This document shows, in pieces, positions 17,079 to 24,590 of a DNA stretch of 64,000 bases (positions are counted from its first letter, which is position 1; each line of letters opens with the position of its first letter). Both the position numbers and the translations under genes were made by a program. The notes beneath the pieces were generated by a model. The model saw nothing but the letters and a program-made list of their open reading frames with translations. It was not told where the DNA came from and did no database searches. Source of the stretch: Faecalispora anaeroviscerum (lineage in GTDB: Bacteria; Bacillota; Clostridia; Oscillospirales; Acutalibacteraceae); contig NZ_CANOOQ010000001.1 of the NCBI RefSeq assembly GCF_947568225.1, positions 124,001 through 188,000 of the forward strand, in the 5' to 3' direction.

Positions 17079-17372
17079 CTAAAAGAATCCGATCTGCCCG
17101 TCGATGCGTTTGAGAGAAGCAACGATGGAGCGGATTGTCCGGTCGCTCAAATTGTATTTTTGCGAAAGTTCCAACTCATTGCGACCATTATACAACTTCC
17201 GGATTTCATTGTCACGCTTTTCTTTTACCAAAGTGTCTTCCTGCAGGATGCGAATTTGGTTCCCCCCGAAATGCCTTACCAGATTTCGGTAATTTTCAAT
17301 TCCGATCAGTTCAGCGATTTCGAGCTGCTCACCGCTCAGATCATCCAGCGTAACAGTCTCTAAAAAGCTCAT
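17079..17372 (-). CDS. mor: Mor-family transcription activator
   Basis: The 97-residue protein fits the Mor family (middle operon regulator of Mu): helical dimerisation part DLSGEQLEIAELIGIENYRN and C-terminal helix-turn-helix ELSQKYNLSDRTIRSIV. The VRHFGGNQIRI segment between them is typical. In Mu it activates middle transcription; here it is the last early gene and lies directly before a terminator and a promoter. Its start overlaps the GemA stop by 4 bases. Confidence 0.92.
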   Translation of the reverse strand: MSFLETVTLDDLSGEQLEIAELIGIENYRNLVRHFGGNQIRILQEDTLVKEKRDNEIRKLYNGRNELELSQKYNLSDRTIRSIVASLKRIDGQIGFF

Positions 17373-17848
17373 TGCGCATCCTTCCTTTTTTCTTTCTGCT
17401 CCGCGCTGGAAACATACTTTTTCAGAAATTCAATCAACTGCGAACCCTGTTGATAATCAAGCCAGCGGAAAGGCTGTTGGGCGGTGGCATCAATGTGAAA
17501 CTGTCTTTTTATGATTCCACAAATCCGGGTGCCAAGAGCTGCACTGTTCGGCTGTTGGTCGCAGGCAGCCAGCCGGTACATGAGCTGCCACACTTTGTTC
17601 TGCTGTCCGGCAGTCATTCCGGACGGTGATGCGCTGCGCTGTTTTTTGGGCTTCGGGGGAGGAATCAGATGCTGTACCTTCAGCCGCTCCAGCAACTCAT
17701 GCTCAACTGCCTTATACTCATCTTCAGAAAGCTGGCTTACGTGTTCCTTCCCTGCAATTCCCAAAACCAGCGTATGCAGCTCATCATTTTTAACAAGGCC
17801 CAGCGCAGCTCCAAGCTTGTATATTCGCTGTATCTGCTTCGAAGTCAT
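17369..17848 (-). CDS. GemA / Mu gp16-like protein (DUF1018)
   Basis: The 159-residue protein has the DUF1018 layout: N-terminal TSKQIQRIYKLGAALGLVKN, a helical HTLVLGIAGKEHVSQLSEDE segment, a basic linker, and a C-terminal MTAGQQNKVWQLMYRLAACD repeat of the same unit. Mu GemA (gp16) modulates host gene expression and DNA supercoiling. It lies directly before mor, as in Mu. Confidence 0.88.
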   Translation of the reverse strand: MTSKQIQRIYKLGAALGLVKNDELHTLVLGIAGKEHVSQLSEDEYKAVEHELLERLKVQHLIPPPKPKKQRSASPSGMTAGQQNKVWQLMYRLAACDQQPNSAALGTRICGIIKRQFHIDATAQQPFRWLDYQQGSQLIEFLKKYVSSAEQKEKRKDAQ

Positions 17849-17866
17849 TTTCCATCCCCCTAAACG

Positions 17867-18523
17867 TTAATTCGTTTCAGCCTGAATTTTAGGTGTCTCC
17901 TCAACCACAACGGCGCTGTTGATCGTGTCCAGAACATCCTTCATTTCCGATTCTGAATTTTTCTTGTTGACTTTCATAAGCTGCAGGAAGCTTTCCCATG
18001 TAGCCGCCTCGGAGATGAAATAAGCGTATTGTTCTGCATCGGCCTGACTGAAACCTGCAAGGGCCACTAAGTTTTTAACATCGGTCTTAAAATTTGCGCC
18101 CTTCAGCTTTTTCTTCAAAGCCGTTTTTGCCGCATCATCACAGGGAAGCTGCTGGATCACCTGCTCCACCGTCATCTTGGTGTAGCTTTTTTGCCAAAGG
18201 TTGGTCAACATCCGGGTTGCCGGCGCGGAAAGTTTGTATTTTGTTTCCTCGGTTACGGCGTCGGAATACGCGCTGCCGAAGATCTCTCTAAAAAAACTTG
18301 GATAGATCTGTTTCAGATTTTCTGACATGGTGGCCGTTACCCGATTGGCGCTTGTACCGGAATAGGCTACTGTTTTCAGTTTCGTGTTTTTCAGATCGGC
18401 GTCGCAGAGCTTCAGGAAAAAGCCTTCAATTTCATCCTGCTCCGCCTTCAGCTTTTCCATCTCGCCTTTGATCCGAACCAGACGGTCAACCTTGCCCTGA
18501 ATCTCGCTGCGATCATATTCCAT
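17867..18523 (-). CDS. early phage protein with N-terminal coiled coil (Gam position)
   Basis: A 218-residue protein that starts at ATG 18523, overlapping the stop of the AbrB-like gene. The first 50 residues (SEIQGKVDRLVRIKGEMEKL) form a coiled coil; the rest is helical, with a second half around QSYTKMTVEQVIQQLPCDD. In Mu this position, before GemA, holds gam, a DNA-end-binding protein that also has long helices. I do not see clear Gam motifs, so the function is open. Confidence 0.75.
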   Translation of the reverse strand: MEYDRSEIQGKVDRLVRIKGEMEKLKAEQDEIEGFFLKLCDADLKNTKLKTVAYSGTSANRVTATMSENLKQIYPSFFREIFGSAYSDAVTEETKYKLSAPATRMLTNLWQKSYTKMTVEQVIQQLPCDDAAKTALKKKLKGANFKTDVKNLVALAGFSQADAEQYAYFISEAATWESFLQLMKVNKKNSESEMKDVLDTINSAVVVEETPKIQAETN

Positions 18524-18767
18524 GTTTTTCACCCAGCTCTTTTGCCAGCGCCTTCGCACAGGACAGGCAAATATCCAAATCAGCAACCTTTTTTACATTC
18601 TCCGTTCTGCCGCAGAAACGGCACGTGGGAACATGTGGTTTGATTAAGATTCCATCCCGCTGGGTTTCAATGTCGACAGCCATACCGGGCTGAAAACCGG
18701 TATCGATGCGCAGTTGCTTCGGAATCGTAATTCCGCTTTTGGATGTCAGCTTTTTTGATGCTTTCAT
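18513..18767 (-). CDS. AbrB/SpoVT-type DNA-binding protein with zinc ribbon
   Basis: The 84-residue protein has an AbrB-type swapped-hairpin domain at residues 1-47 (KLTSKSGITIPKQLRIDTGF) and a C-terminal four-cysteine ribbon (CRFCG...CLSC, residues 53-76). Such short regulators are common in Firmicutes phages. It may tune early gene expression or bind host targets. It overlaps the next gene by 11 bases. GGAGGAAAC precedes its ATG. Confidence 0.88.
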   Translation of the reverse strand: MKASKKLTSKSGITIPKQLRIDTGFQPGMAVDIETQRDGILIKPHVPTCRFCGRTENVKKVADLDICLSCAKALAKELGEKHGI

Positions 18768-18782
18768 TTTGTTTCCTCCTGT

Positions 18783-18938
18783 TCAAATTTTGGGAAGCTT
18801 CCGCACCCGGTCGGTATGCCTATGTACCACTGTGAGAAATTCCTTATCCTCACTGAGAACCAGCCAATTATCAGGATTCAGTCTCAGATTGGAAATGAGG
18901 ATTTTTTGTTTCCGGGTCGGTCTTTTTCCGTGTTTCAC
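18783..18938 (-). CDS. DUF6906-like small phage protein
   Basis: A 51-residue basic protein beginning GTG at 18938: MKHGKRPTRKQKILI, then LNPDNWLVLSEDKEFLTVVH and a short basic end. This matches the small DUF6906-type proteins that recur in Clostridia phages (HGKRPTRxQK, LNPxNWLV, then VHR). Role unknown; the basic N-terminus suggests nucleic acid binding. It directly follows the type A repeat element and sits 15 bases ahead of the AbrB-like gene. Confidence 0.85.
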   Translation of the reverse strand: MKHGKRPTRKQKILISNLRLNPDNWLVLSEDKEFLTVVHRHTDRVRKLPKI

Positions 18939-18966
18939 GTCATCGCTTCCAATCAATAAAATTCCT

Positions 18967-19032
18967 CACTCTGCATTTTCGCGGGCTTGTGACCGCCATT
19001 GGCTGCATTAAGGCCGGAGCGCAGCGCTCCGG
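18967..19032 (-). ncRNA. type A repeated structured element, copy 1
   Basis: On the minus strand a hairpin (CCGGAGCG/CGCTCCGG, 19014-19032) is followed by a 44-base stretch that recurs at 20114-20157 with 42 identities. The conserved part contains TAATGCAGCCAATGG and CGGTCACAAGCCCG. Both copies lie in gaps of the early operon, each with its own GC-rich hairpin of different sequence just 5' of the conserved part. Likely an RNA element or regulatory leader; function unknown. Confidence 0.6.
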
Positions 19033-19035
19033 AAA

Positions 19036-19218
19036 TCAAGATTCTTGTGGGGGAAGCGGAGGTTTCATAATTGTGCTGGAAAGGTATGTTTGCGTCAGCT
19101 GAAGGGCCTGCGCGGCTGTAAAGCCCCGCTGTACCGCTGTGGAATAAAATACCCAGCTCATTTCTGCCATGGCCCCGATAGCCTTTATGACTTCGTCTGC
19201 GGTAGGCTGATTATTCAT
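19036..19218 (-). CDS. small early phage protein
   Basis: The 60-residue protein (MNNQPTADEVIKAIGAMAEM, then a helical AMAEMSWVFYSTAVQRGFT) starts at ATG 19218, overlapping the upstream stop by 8 bases with GGAGAAGG before it. The pattern of two helices with an aromatic centre is seen in small Clostridia phage proteins with no known function. Confidence 0.72.
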   Translation of the reverse strand: MNNQPTADEVIKAIGAMAEMSWVFYSTAVQRGFTAAQALQLTQTYLSSTIMKPPLPPQES

Positions 19219-19801
19219 TGTCCTTCTCCTGTTCTTGTGCCATCCGGATGAAACGATCATAGAGCGCTTGAGGCATTTCCTTCTTGGGATAAACTAAAGC
19301 AATACACGCCTGTTCCAGTGCCTTTTTCAATGTGGCGTTTTCTTTGAGAGCAATTGCCACTTTTGCCAGTTCCAAAGGATCAAGCTGATTTTCCTTTAGC
19401 TTTGCATTCTCAGCCAGTAGCCTCGCACACTGGCTGTGCGAAAAATCATTGACCTGAATAACCTCTTCCGGAGAAAGTCCGGTATCTTCGTAGGCTTTGA
19501 GCTTTGCGCGTAATTCAGAAAAAGCCCATGCAGTCGTGAAAAAATGTGCTAAGATTCCTTCCGGCGAATTCAGACCATCAAAGAGTTGATCGGTCAAAAA
19601 TTCCCCGATGTCATCATCCGATTCATCGTCGTAAGAGATACTGCAGTGAAGCACTTCGGCACAATGCCGCATAAAGTCGTAGAGTGTGATTTCGTGGCTA
19701 TCCTCCGTAAGGCAGCAGACCGTTGTCCCTTCCTTAATGCTGAAAATGTTATGTGCCGATTCCATGTTGCTTTGCGGATTATCTGTTGTTAATCTCTCCA
19801 T
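19211..19801 (-). CDS. early phage protein with MERLTTDNP start
   Basis: A 196-residue acidic protein. The opening MERLTTDNPQSNMESAHNIF and the segment LRAKLKAYEDTGLSPEEV are recurrent in phage proteins of Clostridia (the second in many 'AYEDTGLSPE' proteins). Residues 100-170 are helical. No catalytic motif is seen; role unknown. It overlaps the next gene by 8 bases and touches the preceding one (stop/start TAATG). Confidence 0.78.
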   Translation of the reverse strand: MERLTTDNPQSNMESAHNIFSIKEGTTVCCLTEDSHEITLYDFMRHCAEVLHCSISYDDESDDDIGEFLTDQLFDGLNSPEGILAHFFTTAWAFSELRAKLKAYEDTGLSPEEVIQVNDFSHSQCARLLAENAKLKENQLDPLELAKVAIALKENATLKKALEQACIALVYPKKEMPQALYDRFIRMAQEQEKDNE

Positions 19802-20028
19802 TAGCAGCTCACCCGTCCCAACTTCTCAACATCGACACAGTCGTGATATCCTTTCAATATCACAACCAAACGGCGGCATAGCGTAAACGGTACGCTCTCC
19901 ACCGTCCAAACGGTGCCCTGATGCTTCCGGGCCTCCGGGCAGTTGATCATGATTACCTGATCGCCGGGCTTCAGATCGCACAATTCGGATGACTGACGAA
20001 GATTGCGAACTAATTTCTGGTAGCTCAT
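19801..20028 (-). CDS. small early phage protein, SH3-like
   Basis: A 75-residue protein starting ATG 20028 (MSYQKLVRNLRQSSELCDLK), chosen because AAGGAGAGG lies about 9 bases before it; longer upstream frames lack this. The centre (KPGDQVIMINCPEARKHQGT followed by VWTVESVPF) reads as a small beta barrel. Function unknown. Confidence 0.75.
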   Translation of the reverse strand: MSYQKLVRNLRQSSELCDLKPGDQVIMINCPEARKHQGTVWTVESVPFTLCRRLVVILKGYHDCVDVEKLGRVSC

Positions 20029-20113
20029 TTTCATCCTCTCCTTAATTAAATTCCTCCGGATGCGATTTTGGGCGGCGTGGTCGGAGGGCAAAAACCACGT
20101 CGCCGGAAATCCC

Positions 20114-20175
20114 CACTCTGCATTTTTACGGGCTTGTGACCGCCATTGGCTGCATTAGGGTGGGGCATCCGCCCC
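20114..20175 (-). ncRNA. type A repeated structured element, copy 2
   Basis: This holds the second copy of the 44-base conserved stretch (20114-20157) preceded on the minus strand by hairpin GGGGC-GGAT-GCCCC (20162-20175). The frame that could be read through copy 1 (MQPMAVTSP) stops after nine codons here, so the conservation is not due to a shared protein. It fills the gap between two small early genes. Confidence 0.6.
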
Positions 20176-20186
20176 GATAATTTTAG

Positions 20187-20414
20187 CTACCACAAAGGAC
20201 GTCCCCTTGCAATATTGCTGTGCATTTTCCGCTGAAACCGTGTGCTTTTTTCGTGCTGTGCTGTCCGAAAAGCCATATCTTCCTGCTTGGTTCTGTAAAT
20301 TTCCGCTTTCCTTGCATCCTCTTCAGCCTTCCAGCTTTCCCATGACGGATATCCGGAATGGCACCCTATGTAACGGTAGGTGCAGTCTTTGCAAGGCGGC
20401 GGTGAATAGCTCAC
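20187..20414 (-). CDS. cysteine-containing small phage protein
   Basis: The 75-residue protein starts with GTG at 20414, overlapping the stop of the 38-residue gene (GTGA). The N-terminus has CKDC and a third Cys (CHSGYPSWESWKAEEDARKA), followed by a charged helix. The CxxC...GCHSxCxxW-type start is common in Firmicutes phage early proteins and may bind metal. Role unknown. Confidence 0.78.
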   Translation of the reverse strand: MSYSPPPCKDCTYRYIGCHSGYPSWESWKAEEDARKAEIYRTKQEDMAFRTAQHEKSTRFQRKMHSNIARGRPLW

Positions 20415-20527
20415 CGTTTGATCGCCGCGCGGGTGGCGGCAACAAATGCCCGCAGTCCCTCAATGGTGGGTGTTTGCTTCCAGAGCCGGCAGAGGGAAAG
20501 ATACGCTTCCAATTCTTTTACCGTCAT
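20411..20527 (-). CDS. 38-residue phage peptide
   Basis: A short ORF with a strong AAAGGAGGAAACTTT leader and ATG at 20527: MTVKELEAYLSLCRLWKQ, then EGLRAFVAATRAAIKR. It fills the space between MuB and the Cys-containing gene and overlaps the latter by 4 bases (GTGA). The binding site and coupling support translation. No function known. Confidence 0.7.
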   Translation of the reverse strand: MTVKELEAYLSLCRLWKQTPTIEGLRAFVAATRAAIKR

Positions 20528-20540
20528 AAAGTTTCCTCCT

Positions 20541-21446
20541 TTAGTAGGCTATAATTTTCATAGCCTTGGCCATTTCCATAAGTCCCTGATAGGTGGTGTT
20601 TTCGTTGTCCTTGGCATTGCTGTACAGGTTAACCGCGCCACGTATTCCCTGCTCACTGCGGGCGATGGTGTGCAGCAGTTCAATTTCTTTTTCCTGCCCC
20701 GCATCGGCCAACGCCGGGAACAGAAGCTTTATATCATCCTTAGTAACTTCCAGCGTTCTGCGAATGTTGACTAACTTGGTGCGGTTCCGGATCTGCGCGA
20801 ACGCAGGGCGGCTGCGCCCGTTGGTGACGGTTTCCGGATTGCCGATCAGCGCGACGCCAAGCTCAGAATTGTTATCCGTGAAGGCGCGAATGGCTTCAAC
20901 GGTTTTGATCGGCAGGTGCTGGGCCTCATCAATGATTAGCACCTTACGGCCTCCGCGCAGGGCTTCGTCAATTTCCATCCACATATCGTCTTTTCTGCCG
21001 GTCGGCAGCTTTAACTGCCGGCAAAGGAGCTTTAAAAAGGCGTTTAAACTGGATACACACGGATTCACGGTCACATATACTGCGCTGCCCGGATATTCGG
21101 CGGCATATTTCAGGGCCGCTTTGGTTTTACCGATGCCGGCATCGCCGCATTCATCGGCAAGGCCACCCTTCAGGTGACACATCCGGATCGTTGAGTAAAC
21201 ACCTTCGGAGATGGAAGTGGGAACGTAATCCGGAGAAACATACAAGGTTTTAGCTTCAGCTTTCAGATTAAAAAACTCTCTGAGCCGGTTTTCAAATTTC
21301 TCAACATCGCCGTTATAGGTACCTTTGCGGTAGGTGCTAAGAGTACCGGTGCTGTAACCGATATCATTTGCTGCCTTTGACTGGCTTCCGGCCTCCGTGA
21401 TGTAATCTTCCAGTTTCTGCTGCAGTTCAGGGCTGTACTGCTTCAT
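20541..21446 (-). CDS. MuB-like AAA+ ATPase, transposition target selector
   Basis: The 301-residue protein has an N-terminal helix-turn-helix (SQSKAANDIGYSTGTLSTYR, residues about 17-36), Walker A GDAGIGKTKAALKY (about 97-110), Walker B KVLIIDEAQHLP (about 165) and a C-terminal helical domain. MuB binds DNA non-specifically, recruits target DNA to the transpososome and stimulates MuA. The start overlaps the transposase stop by 4 bases (ATGA), the usual A-B coupling. Confidence 0.95.
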   Translation of the reverse strand: MKQYSPELQQKLEDYITEAGSQSKAANDIGYSTGTLSTYRKGTYNGDVEKFENRLREFFNLKAEAKTLYVSPDYVPTSISEGVYSTIRMCHLKGGLADECGDAGIGKTKAALKYAAEYPGSAVYVTVNPCVSSLNAFLKLLCRQLKLPTGRKDDMWMEIDEALRGGRKVLIIDEAQHLPIKTVEAIRAFTDNNSELGVALIGNPETVTNGRSRPAFAQIRNRTKLVNIRRTLEVTKDDIKLLFPALADAGQEKEIELLHTIARSEQGIRGAVNLYSNAKDNENTTYQGLMEMAKAMKIIAY

Positions 21447-23434
21447 AAATTTTCCCCTTTCTTTTCGTTGTTACGAATCATACGCGATATATCAACAATG
21501 GGGGTTCCTTCCCCACCAGAAGCGACTTTTTCTTCTCTGCGCTCGTCTGTTGTAACCATTTCCACAACACGGTCATCCGTTCCGGATGGGAGAAGCAGGC
21601 CGGTTACGCTTCGCTTGGAAGCGCGGACATAGACATCCAAAAGGTTAATATGGCCATATTGTGATACGACCAGCTCACGTTGTACGTCTGCCACTTCTTT
21701 CACCTTGCGTTTCAGGCGGCGTTTTTCGTGCATCGCGTCCCGGATTTCTTCCTTGCCGGCACCGTAGGACAACTGCATGTCGGTGCGAAGGGGAGCTGTC
21801 ATGATAAACTTTTCATTTTCATCGTAAATCCGGACTTCATCTAAGTTTTCAGGATCGTAACGAAGAAATACCTTTTTCCCGGTAAAATTGATTATTAATT
21901 CATCATTGAAATAATAGAGGCGTTCTCCGCAAATCGTGAGGTATACGCCGTTTTTCCCGACCGTCTGCAGGCGGGCGCTGCGCATCATCATCAGGTTCAA
22001 GTCTTCTGCAGCCGCGCGGCGAATCACCTTGGGCAATCGTTCCTGATATACCTGCAGCTTGGTTTTGCCTTTATCGGCCACAACCTTGCCGTTATATATC
22101 TGCTGGTTGAAATAGCCATCGATCATATCGTTTACAACCTGAATCAATTCTCCGTCTGTAGGTATCTGGCCGGCCTTAAGCTTGTGCTTCAGCTTTTCGG
22201 GCTTGACCACCACATTGGAACCGCAGTATGTATCGAACAGCCGGCTGAGAAATGTAAAGTTTCGAAATTCACGTTCAATGATTTTGGCTTGTCCATTTCT
22301 CGGCAATGCATTGGTCATCGTAATTCCGAGGCGCGTAAGGATCGGCGTTGGAAGCTGGATTTGAGCCTTTTTCTTCCGTGTACGATGACCGGTACCGCCG
22401 ATATCGATATTCAAGTATTCGCGGCCGTTATCAACATAAATGTATTTTGGCAATCCATACCGCAGAGCCGCTTTCCGCAATGCAGCCAACGTACTGTCGG
22501 AGCTTGGATTTTCGGTAACCACCCAGCCAACATAGATTCCGCTCCGCGCGTCGATGAACGCTGACAGCGTCATACGGTGCCGCTGCTCCAATCCGTCTTC
22601 GGACATCGTAATAACGTCAATGGTATGTCCGTCGGCTATCCAGTAGTCATTGGAAGCCATGTCATCATAGAAACGGTCAACAAAGATTCCGTAGCGGTCG
22701 TTATAGGCTTTTTCTCCGTCGCGAACCAAAGTGGCAACCGGTTTAGAAAATGCCTTGGCCATTCGGTAAAAAGTATCATAGGATGGCAACTGTGCAAGCA
22801 GCTCCGGACGCTCTTGCTGAACGATCATCCGTGTCGCTTCCTCGCATTTACGGACAGGCAGTGCGCGTTCATCCAAATACACATAAAGAAAAATATCTTT
22901 AATCGCGTCAGGAACGCTGGATTTTCCTTTTTTCCAGCGGCCCCTTTTGTCGATCAGGCCGTCCAAATCATTTCGCTTTAGGGCAGCTTGCTTGCGGTAT
23001 AGGATATCCTTTGAAATTGTAATTTCCGGGTGCTCTGATTGGCATTCCGTTATAAACGCAGCGTCGGCTTCGGCCTTGGAGCCGATAAAGCCGGTTCGGA
23101 AATTTTTCCACTCAGACAGGATATTTTCCCACAGCTCAATTTCATTCCTCTGCTCCGCTGTGAACCTCTCCAGAGGTTTTGGTTCCGGAAGCATTTGCCT
23201 TTTGGGAACCTTGCGCAGCGATGCTGGAATCTCACCATATTTCTGGCGATAATATTTCGCCTGAATCTGAGGTTCAAGCACAGTTAGCGGAATAAAAAAC
23301 TGTTTTCGGTTATTGGCATTCATATCTTCATGGCAAGGGATTCTTCCTGTAGTAGCCATAGACTGTATGGTTCTAACCGTACATCCCTTGAGCTGCGCGA
23401 CCTCTTTAACAGTAAGGAGTTCCAATCTATTCAC
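21443..23434 (-). CDS. MuA-like DDE transposase
   Basis: The 663-residue protein carries the DDE triad at D268 (YWIADGHTIDV), D335 (YIYVDNGREYLN) and E388 (NGQAKIIEREFRN), close to MuA's D269, D336 and E392. The N-terminus has a winged-helix DNA-binding unit (LTVKEVAQLKGCTVRTIQSM). The C-terminus after residue 600 should bind MuB. It integrates and replicates the phage by transposition. Start GTG 23434 with AAAGGCAG before it. It is preceded by a type B structured element. Confidence 0.96.
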   Translation of the reverse strand: MNRLELLTVKEVAQLKGCTVRTIQSMATTGRIPCHEDMNANNRKQFFIPLTVLEPQIQAKYYRQKYGEIPASLRKVPKRQMLPEPKPLERFTAEQRNEIELWENILSEWKNFRTGFIGSKAEADAAFITECQSEHPEITISKDILYRKQAALKRNDLDGLIDKRGRWKKGKSSVPDAIKDIFLYVYLDERALPVRKCEEATRMIVQQERPELLAQLPSYDTFYRMAKAFSKPVATLVRDGEKAYNDRYGIFVDRFYDDMASNDYWIADGHTIDVITMSEDGLEQRHRMTLSAFIDARSGIYVGWVVTENPSSDSTLAALRKAALRYGLPKYIYVDNGREYLNIDIGGTGHRTRKKKAQIQLPTPILTRLGITMTNALPRNGQAKIIEREFRNFTFLSRLFDTYCGSNVVVKPEKLKHKLKAGQIPTDGELIQVVNDMIDGYFNQQIYNGKVVADKGKTKLQVYQERLPKVIRRAAAEDLNLMMMRSARLQTVGKNGVYLTICGERLYYFNDELIINFTGKKVFLRYDPENLDEVRIYDENEKFIMTAPLRTDMQLSYGAGKEEIRDAMHEKRRLKRKVKEVADVQRELVVSQYGHINLLDVYVRASKRSVTGLLLPSGTDDRVVEMVTTDERREEKVASGGEGTPIVDISRMIRNNEKKGENL

Positions 23435-23462
23435 CTGCCTTTCGGCTGATTTTATGATTTAG

Positions 23463-23523
23463 CCTGCCATCATCGGCTGCAGGCGGCTATCTCTGCAGGA
23501 CGGGGCGCATCCCCGTTTCGGCT
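23463..23523 (-). ncRNA. type B structured element, copy 1 (before transposase)
   Basis: Minus strand: AGCCGAA, stem 1 ACGGGG/CCCCGT (5-base loop), one C, stem 2 CTGCAG/CTGCAG (10-base loop), then CCGATGATGGCAGG. Copy 2 at 24320-24379 keeps the single-stranded parts but has changed both stems in a paired way (two base pairs in stem 1, four in stem 2). This is the mark of a conserved RNA fold. It lies 29 bases before the transposase start. Confidence 0.75.
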
Positions 23524-23551
23524 GTTCATTAGTGGCTGAATATGCTATAAT
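23523..23551 (+). promoter_or_regulatory. promoter of the opposite-strand moron gene
   Basis: An extended -10 (TGC TATAAT, 23543-23551) has TGTTCA 17 bases upstream as a weak -35. The start would be near 23,557, right before AGGAGG at 23561. The gene thus has its own promoter against the lytic direction. Confidence 0.7.
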
Positions 23552-23572
23552 TCTTTAAATAGGAGGTGTATT

Positions 23573-24175
23573 ATGCATAAGTTTGAAAACTATATTCCTA
23601 AATACGACATTCCGCTAAAGTCTGGTTTACCTTGTTTGGAATATGATGTTGCGGTATTCTGTGATTGCTTAAAAGGGATTATCCCAATGCCCCTTCCAAA
23701 GTACCTACAAAAATTCAGTGAATGTTTGATTTATTATTCGAGCCGAGTGGACGAGTTGAAACCTGATACATTTCCTGAAGCATATCGTGTGTACATTATG
23801 GATTACCGTTTAAATATTCTATTTGCGGCACTTGATACAACTGGAAAAATTGCAACCTATTTTTCTAAATATGGGAAGTACGCCCATGATATTGAAGATT
23901 ATTGTTATGGCGATGGCGAGTTGATAGGGGATGCTATTTTCCCTCAAATGAGTTACGATTCTAAATCCCTTCTGAGTTTTGAAAAACGTTATGGCTTTAT
24001 GCCAGTAGATGAACTTTCCATGGCTTCTGTCCTTGTCTTTCAAAATGAAGAACTACTCGAAAGAAGGCAAATATCACAGTTCCAAACAGCCTTACTAATG
24101 GAAAAATTCAGAAGTAAAAACTTGATTGACTGGAAATCGCTTGTGAACCGTGCTAAAGAAGATTTCGGATTCTAA
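23573..24175 (+). CDS. moron-like gene of unknown function
   Basis: A 200-residue protein on the plus strand, opposite to all lytic genes near it, with its own promoter, a perfect AGGAGG binding site and a terminator at 24255-24291. It is AT-rich compared with its neighbours, suggesting transfer. No membrane segment, signal peptide or known domain is seen; the sequence is mixed helical with many aromatic residues (YYSSRVDELKPDTFPEAYRV, YFSKYGKYAHDIEDYCYG). Position and features fit a prophage-expressed accessory gene such as an exclusion or anti-phage gene, which is inference only. Confidence 0.8.
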   Translation: MHKFENYIPKYDIPLKSGLPCLEYDVAVFCDCLKGIIPMPLPKYLQKFSECLIYYSSRVDELKPDTFPEAYRVYIMDYRLNILFAALDTTGKIATYFSKYGKYAHDIEDYCYGDGELIGDAIFPQMSYDSKSLLSFEKRYGFMPVDELSMASVLVFQNEELLERRQISQFQTALLMEKFRSKNLIDWKSLVNRAKEDFGF

Positions 24176-24302
24176 GTAAACGCTCTGCTCTCTTGGAAAC
24201 AGGCTGATACGGATTCCCTGAAGGTTCAAAAACACTTTTTGCTGCTAATTTTGTCCGTCCCTGAATTTGCACTTCGGGGGCGGCTTTTTTTGCGCTATCC
24301 AT
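24153..24302 (-). CDS. 49-residue early phage protein
   Basis: A short minus-strand ORF with GAAAGGAT before ATG 24302: MDSAKKAAPEVQIQGRTKLA, then SVFEPSGNPYQPVSKRAERL. It follows the type B element copy 2 and its last codons overlap the end of the plus-strand moron by 23 bases. It also reads across the moron's terminator, so both cannot be highly expressed at once. No function known. Confidence 0.6.
   Translation of the reverse strand: MDSAKKAAPEVQIQGRTKLAAKSVFEPSGNPYQPVSKRAERLLRIRNLL
24255..24291 (+). terminator. terminator of the moron gene
   Basis: CCGTCCCTGAA pairs with TTCGGGGGCGG (two mismatches or wobbles) and is followed by CTTTTTTTG. It isolates the plus-strand moron from the lytic operon. 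Confidence 0.75.
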
Positions 24303-24319
24303 AAGATTATCCTTTCTGC

Positions 24320-24379
24320 CCTGCCATCATCGGCACAGGTGGGGCGGTTCCTGTGGACGGCCCGTTGGCCGTTTCGGCT
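24320..24379 (-). ncRNA. type B structured element, copy 2
   Basis: Minus strand: AGCCGAA, stem 1 ACGGCC/GGCCGT (4-base loop), one C, stem 2 CACAGG/CCTGTG (10-base loop), then CCGATGATGGCAGG. See copy 1 at 23463-23523 for the paired changes. It lies 18 bases before the 49-residue gene and overlaps the last bases of the gene upstream (stop at 24378). Confidence 0.75.
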
Positions 24380-24590
24380 ACATTTCCCAAAAGTCATCGT
24401 CAGCAATATCCAAGGGGAATCCCACAGCGGCCATTACGTTCAGGATCGTGTCCGTGTACCCGATGATACCTTCGTACCGAAGCCAGATATCCAGCAGCTC
24501 TCGCGGGCTGTAAATGGGCCGTGCATCCTCAAGACTGCTATAGGCTTGTCCTTCCATTTCGTTGAGTGCTTCTAAAATTTCAGCTTCCAC
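24378..24590 (-). CDS. small early phage protein
   Basis: A 70-residue acidic protein starting GTG 24590, overlapping the upstream stop by 11 bases. The sequence (EAEILEALNEMEGQAYSSLE, PRELLDIWLRYEGIIGYTDT, then ILNVMAAVGF) is helical and recurs as a type in Clostridia phages. No function known. Confidence 0.7.
   Translation of the reverse strand: MEAEILEALNEMEGQAYSSLEDARPIYSPRELLDIWLRYEGIIGYTDTILNVMAAVGFPLDIADDDFWEM

Noticed and set aside
18945..19010. A 22-codon frame through type A copy 1 (MQPMAVTSP start)
   Set aside because: The frame ends after nine codons in copy 2 although the DNA is almost the same, so peptide coding is unlikely.
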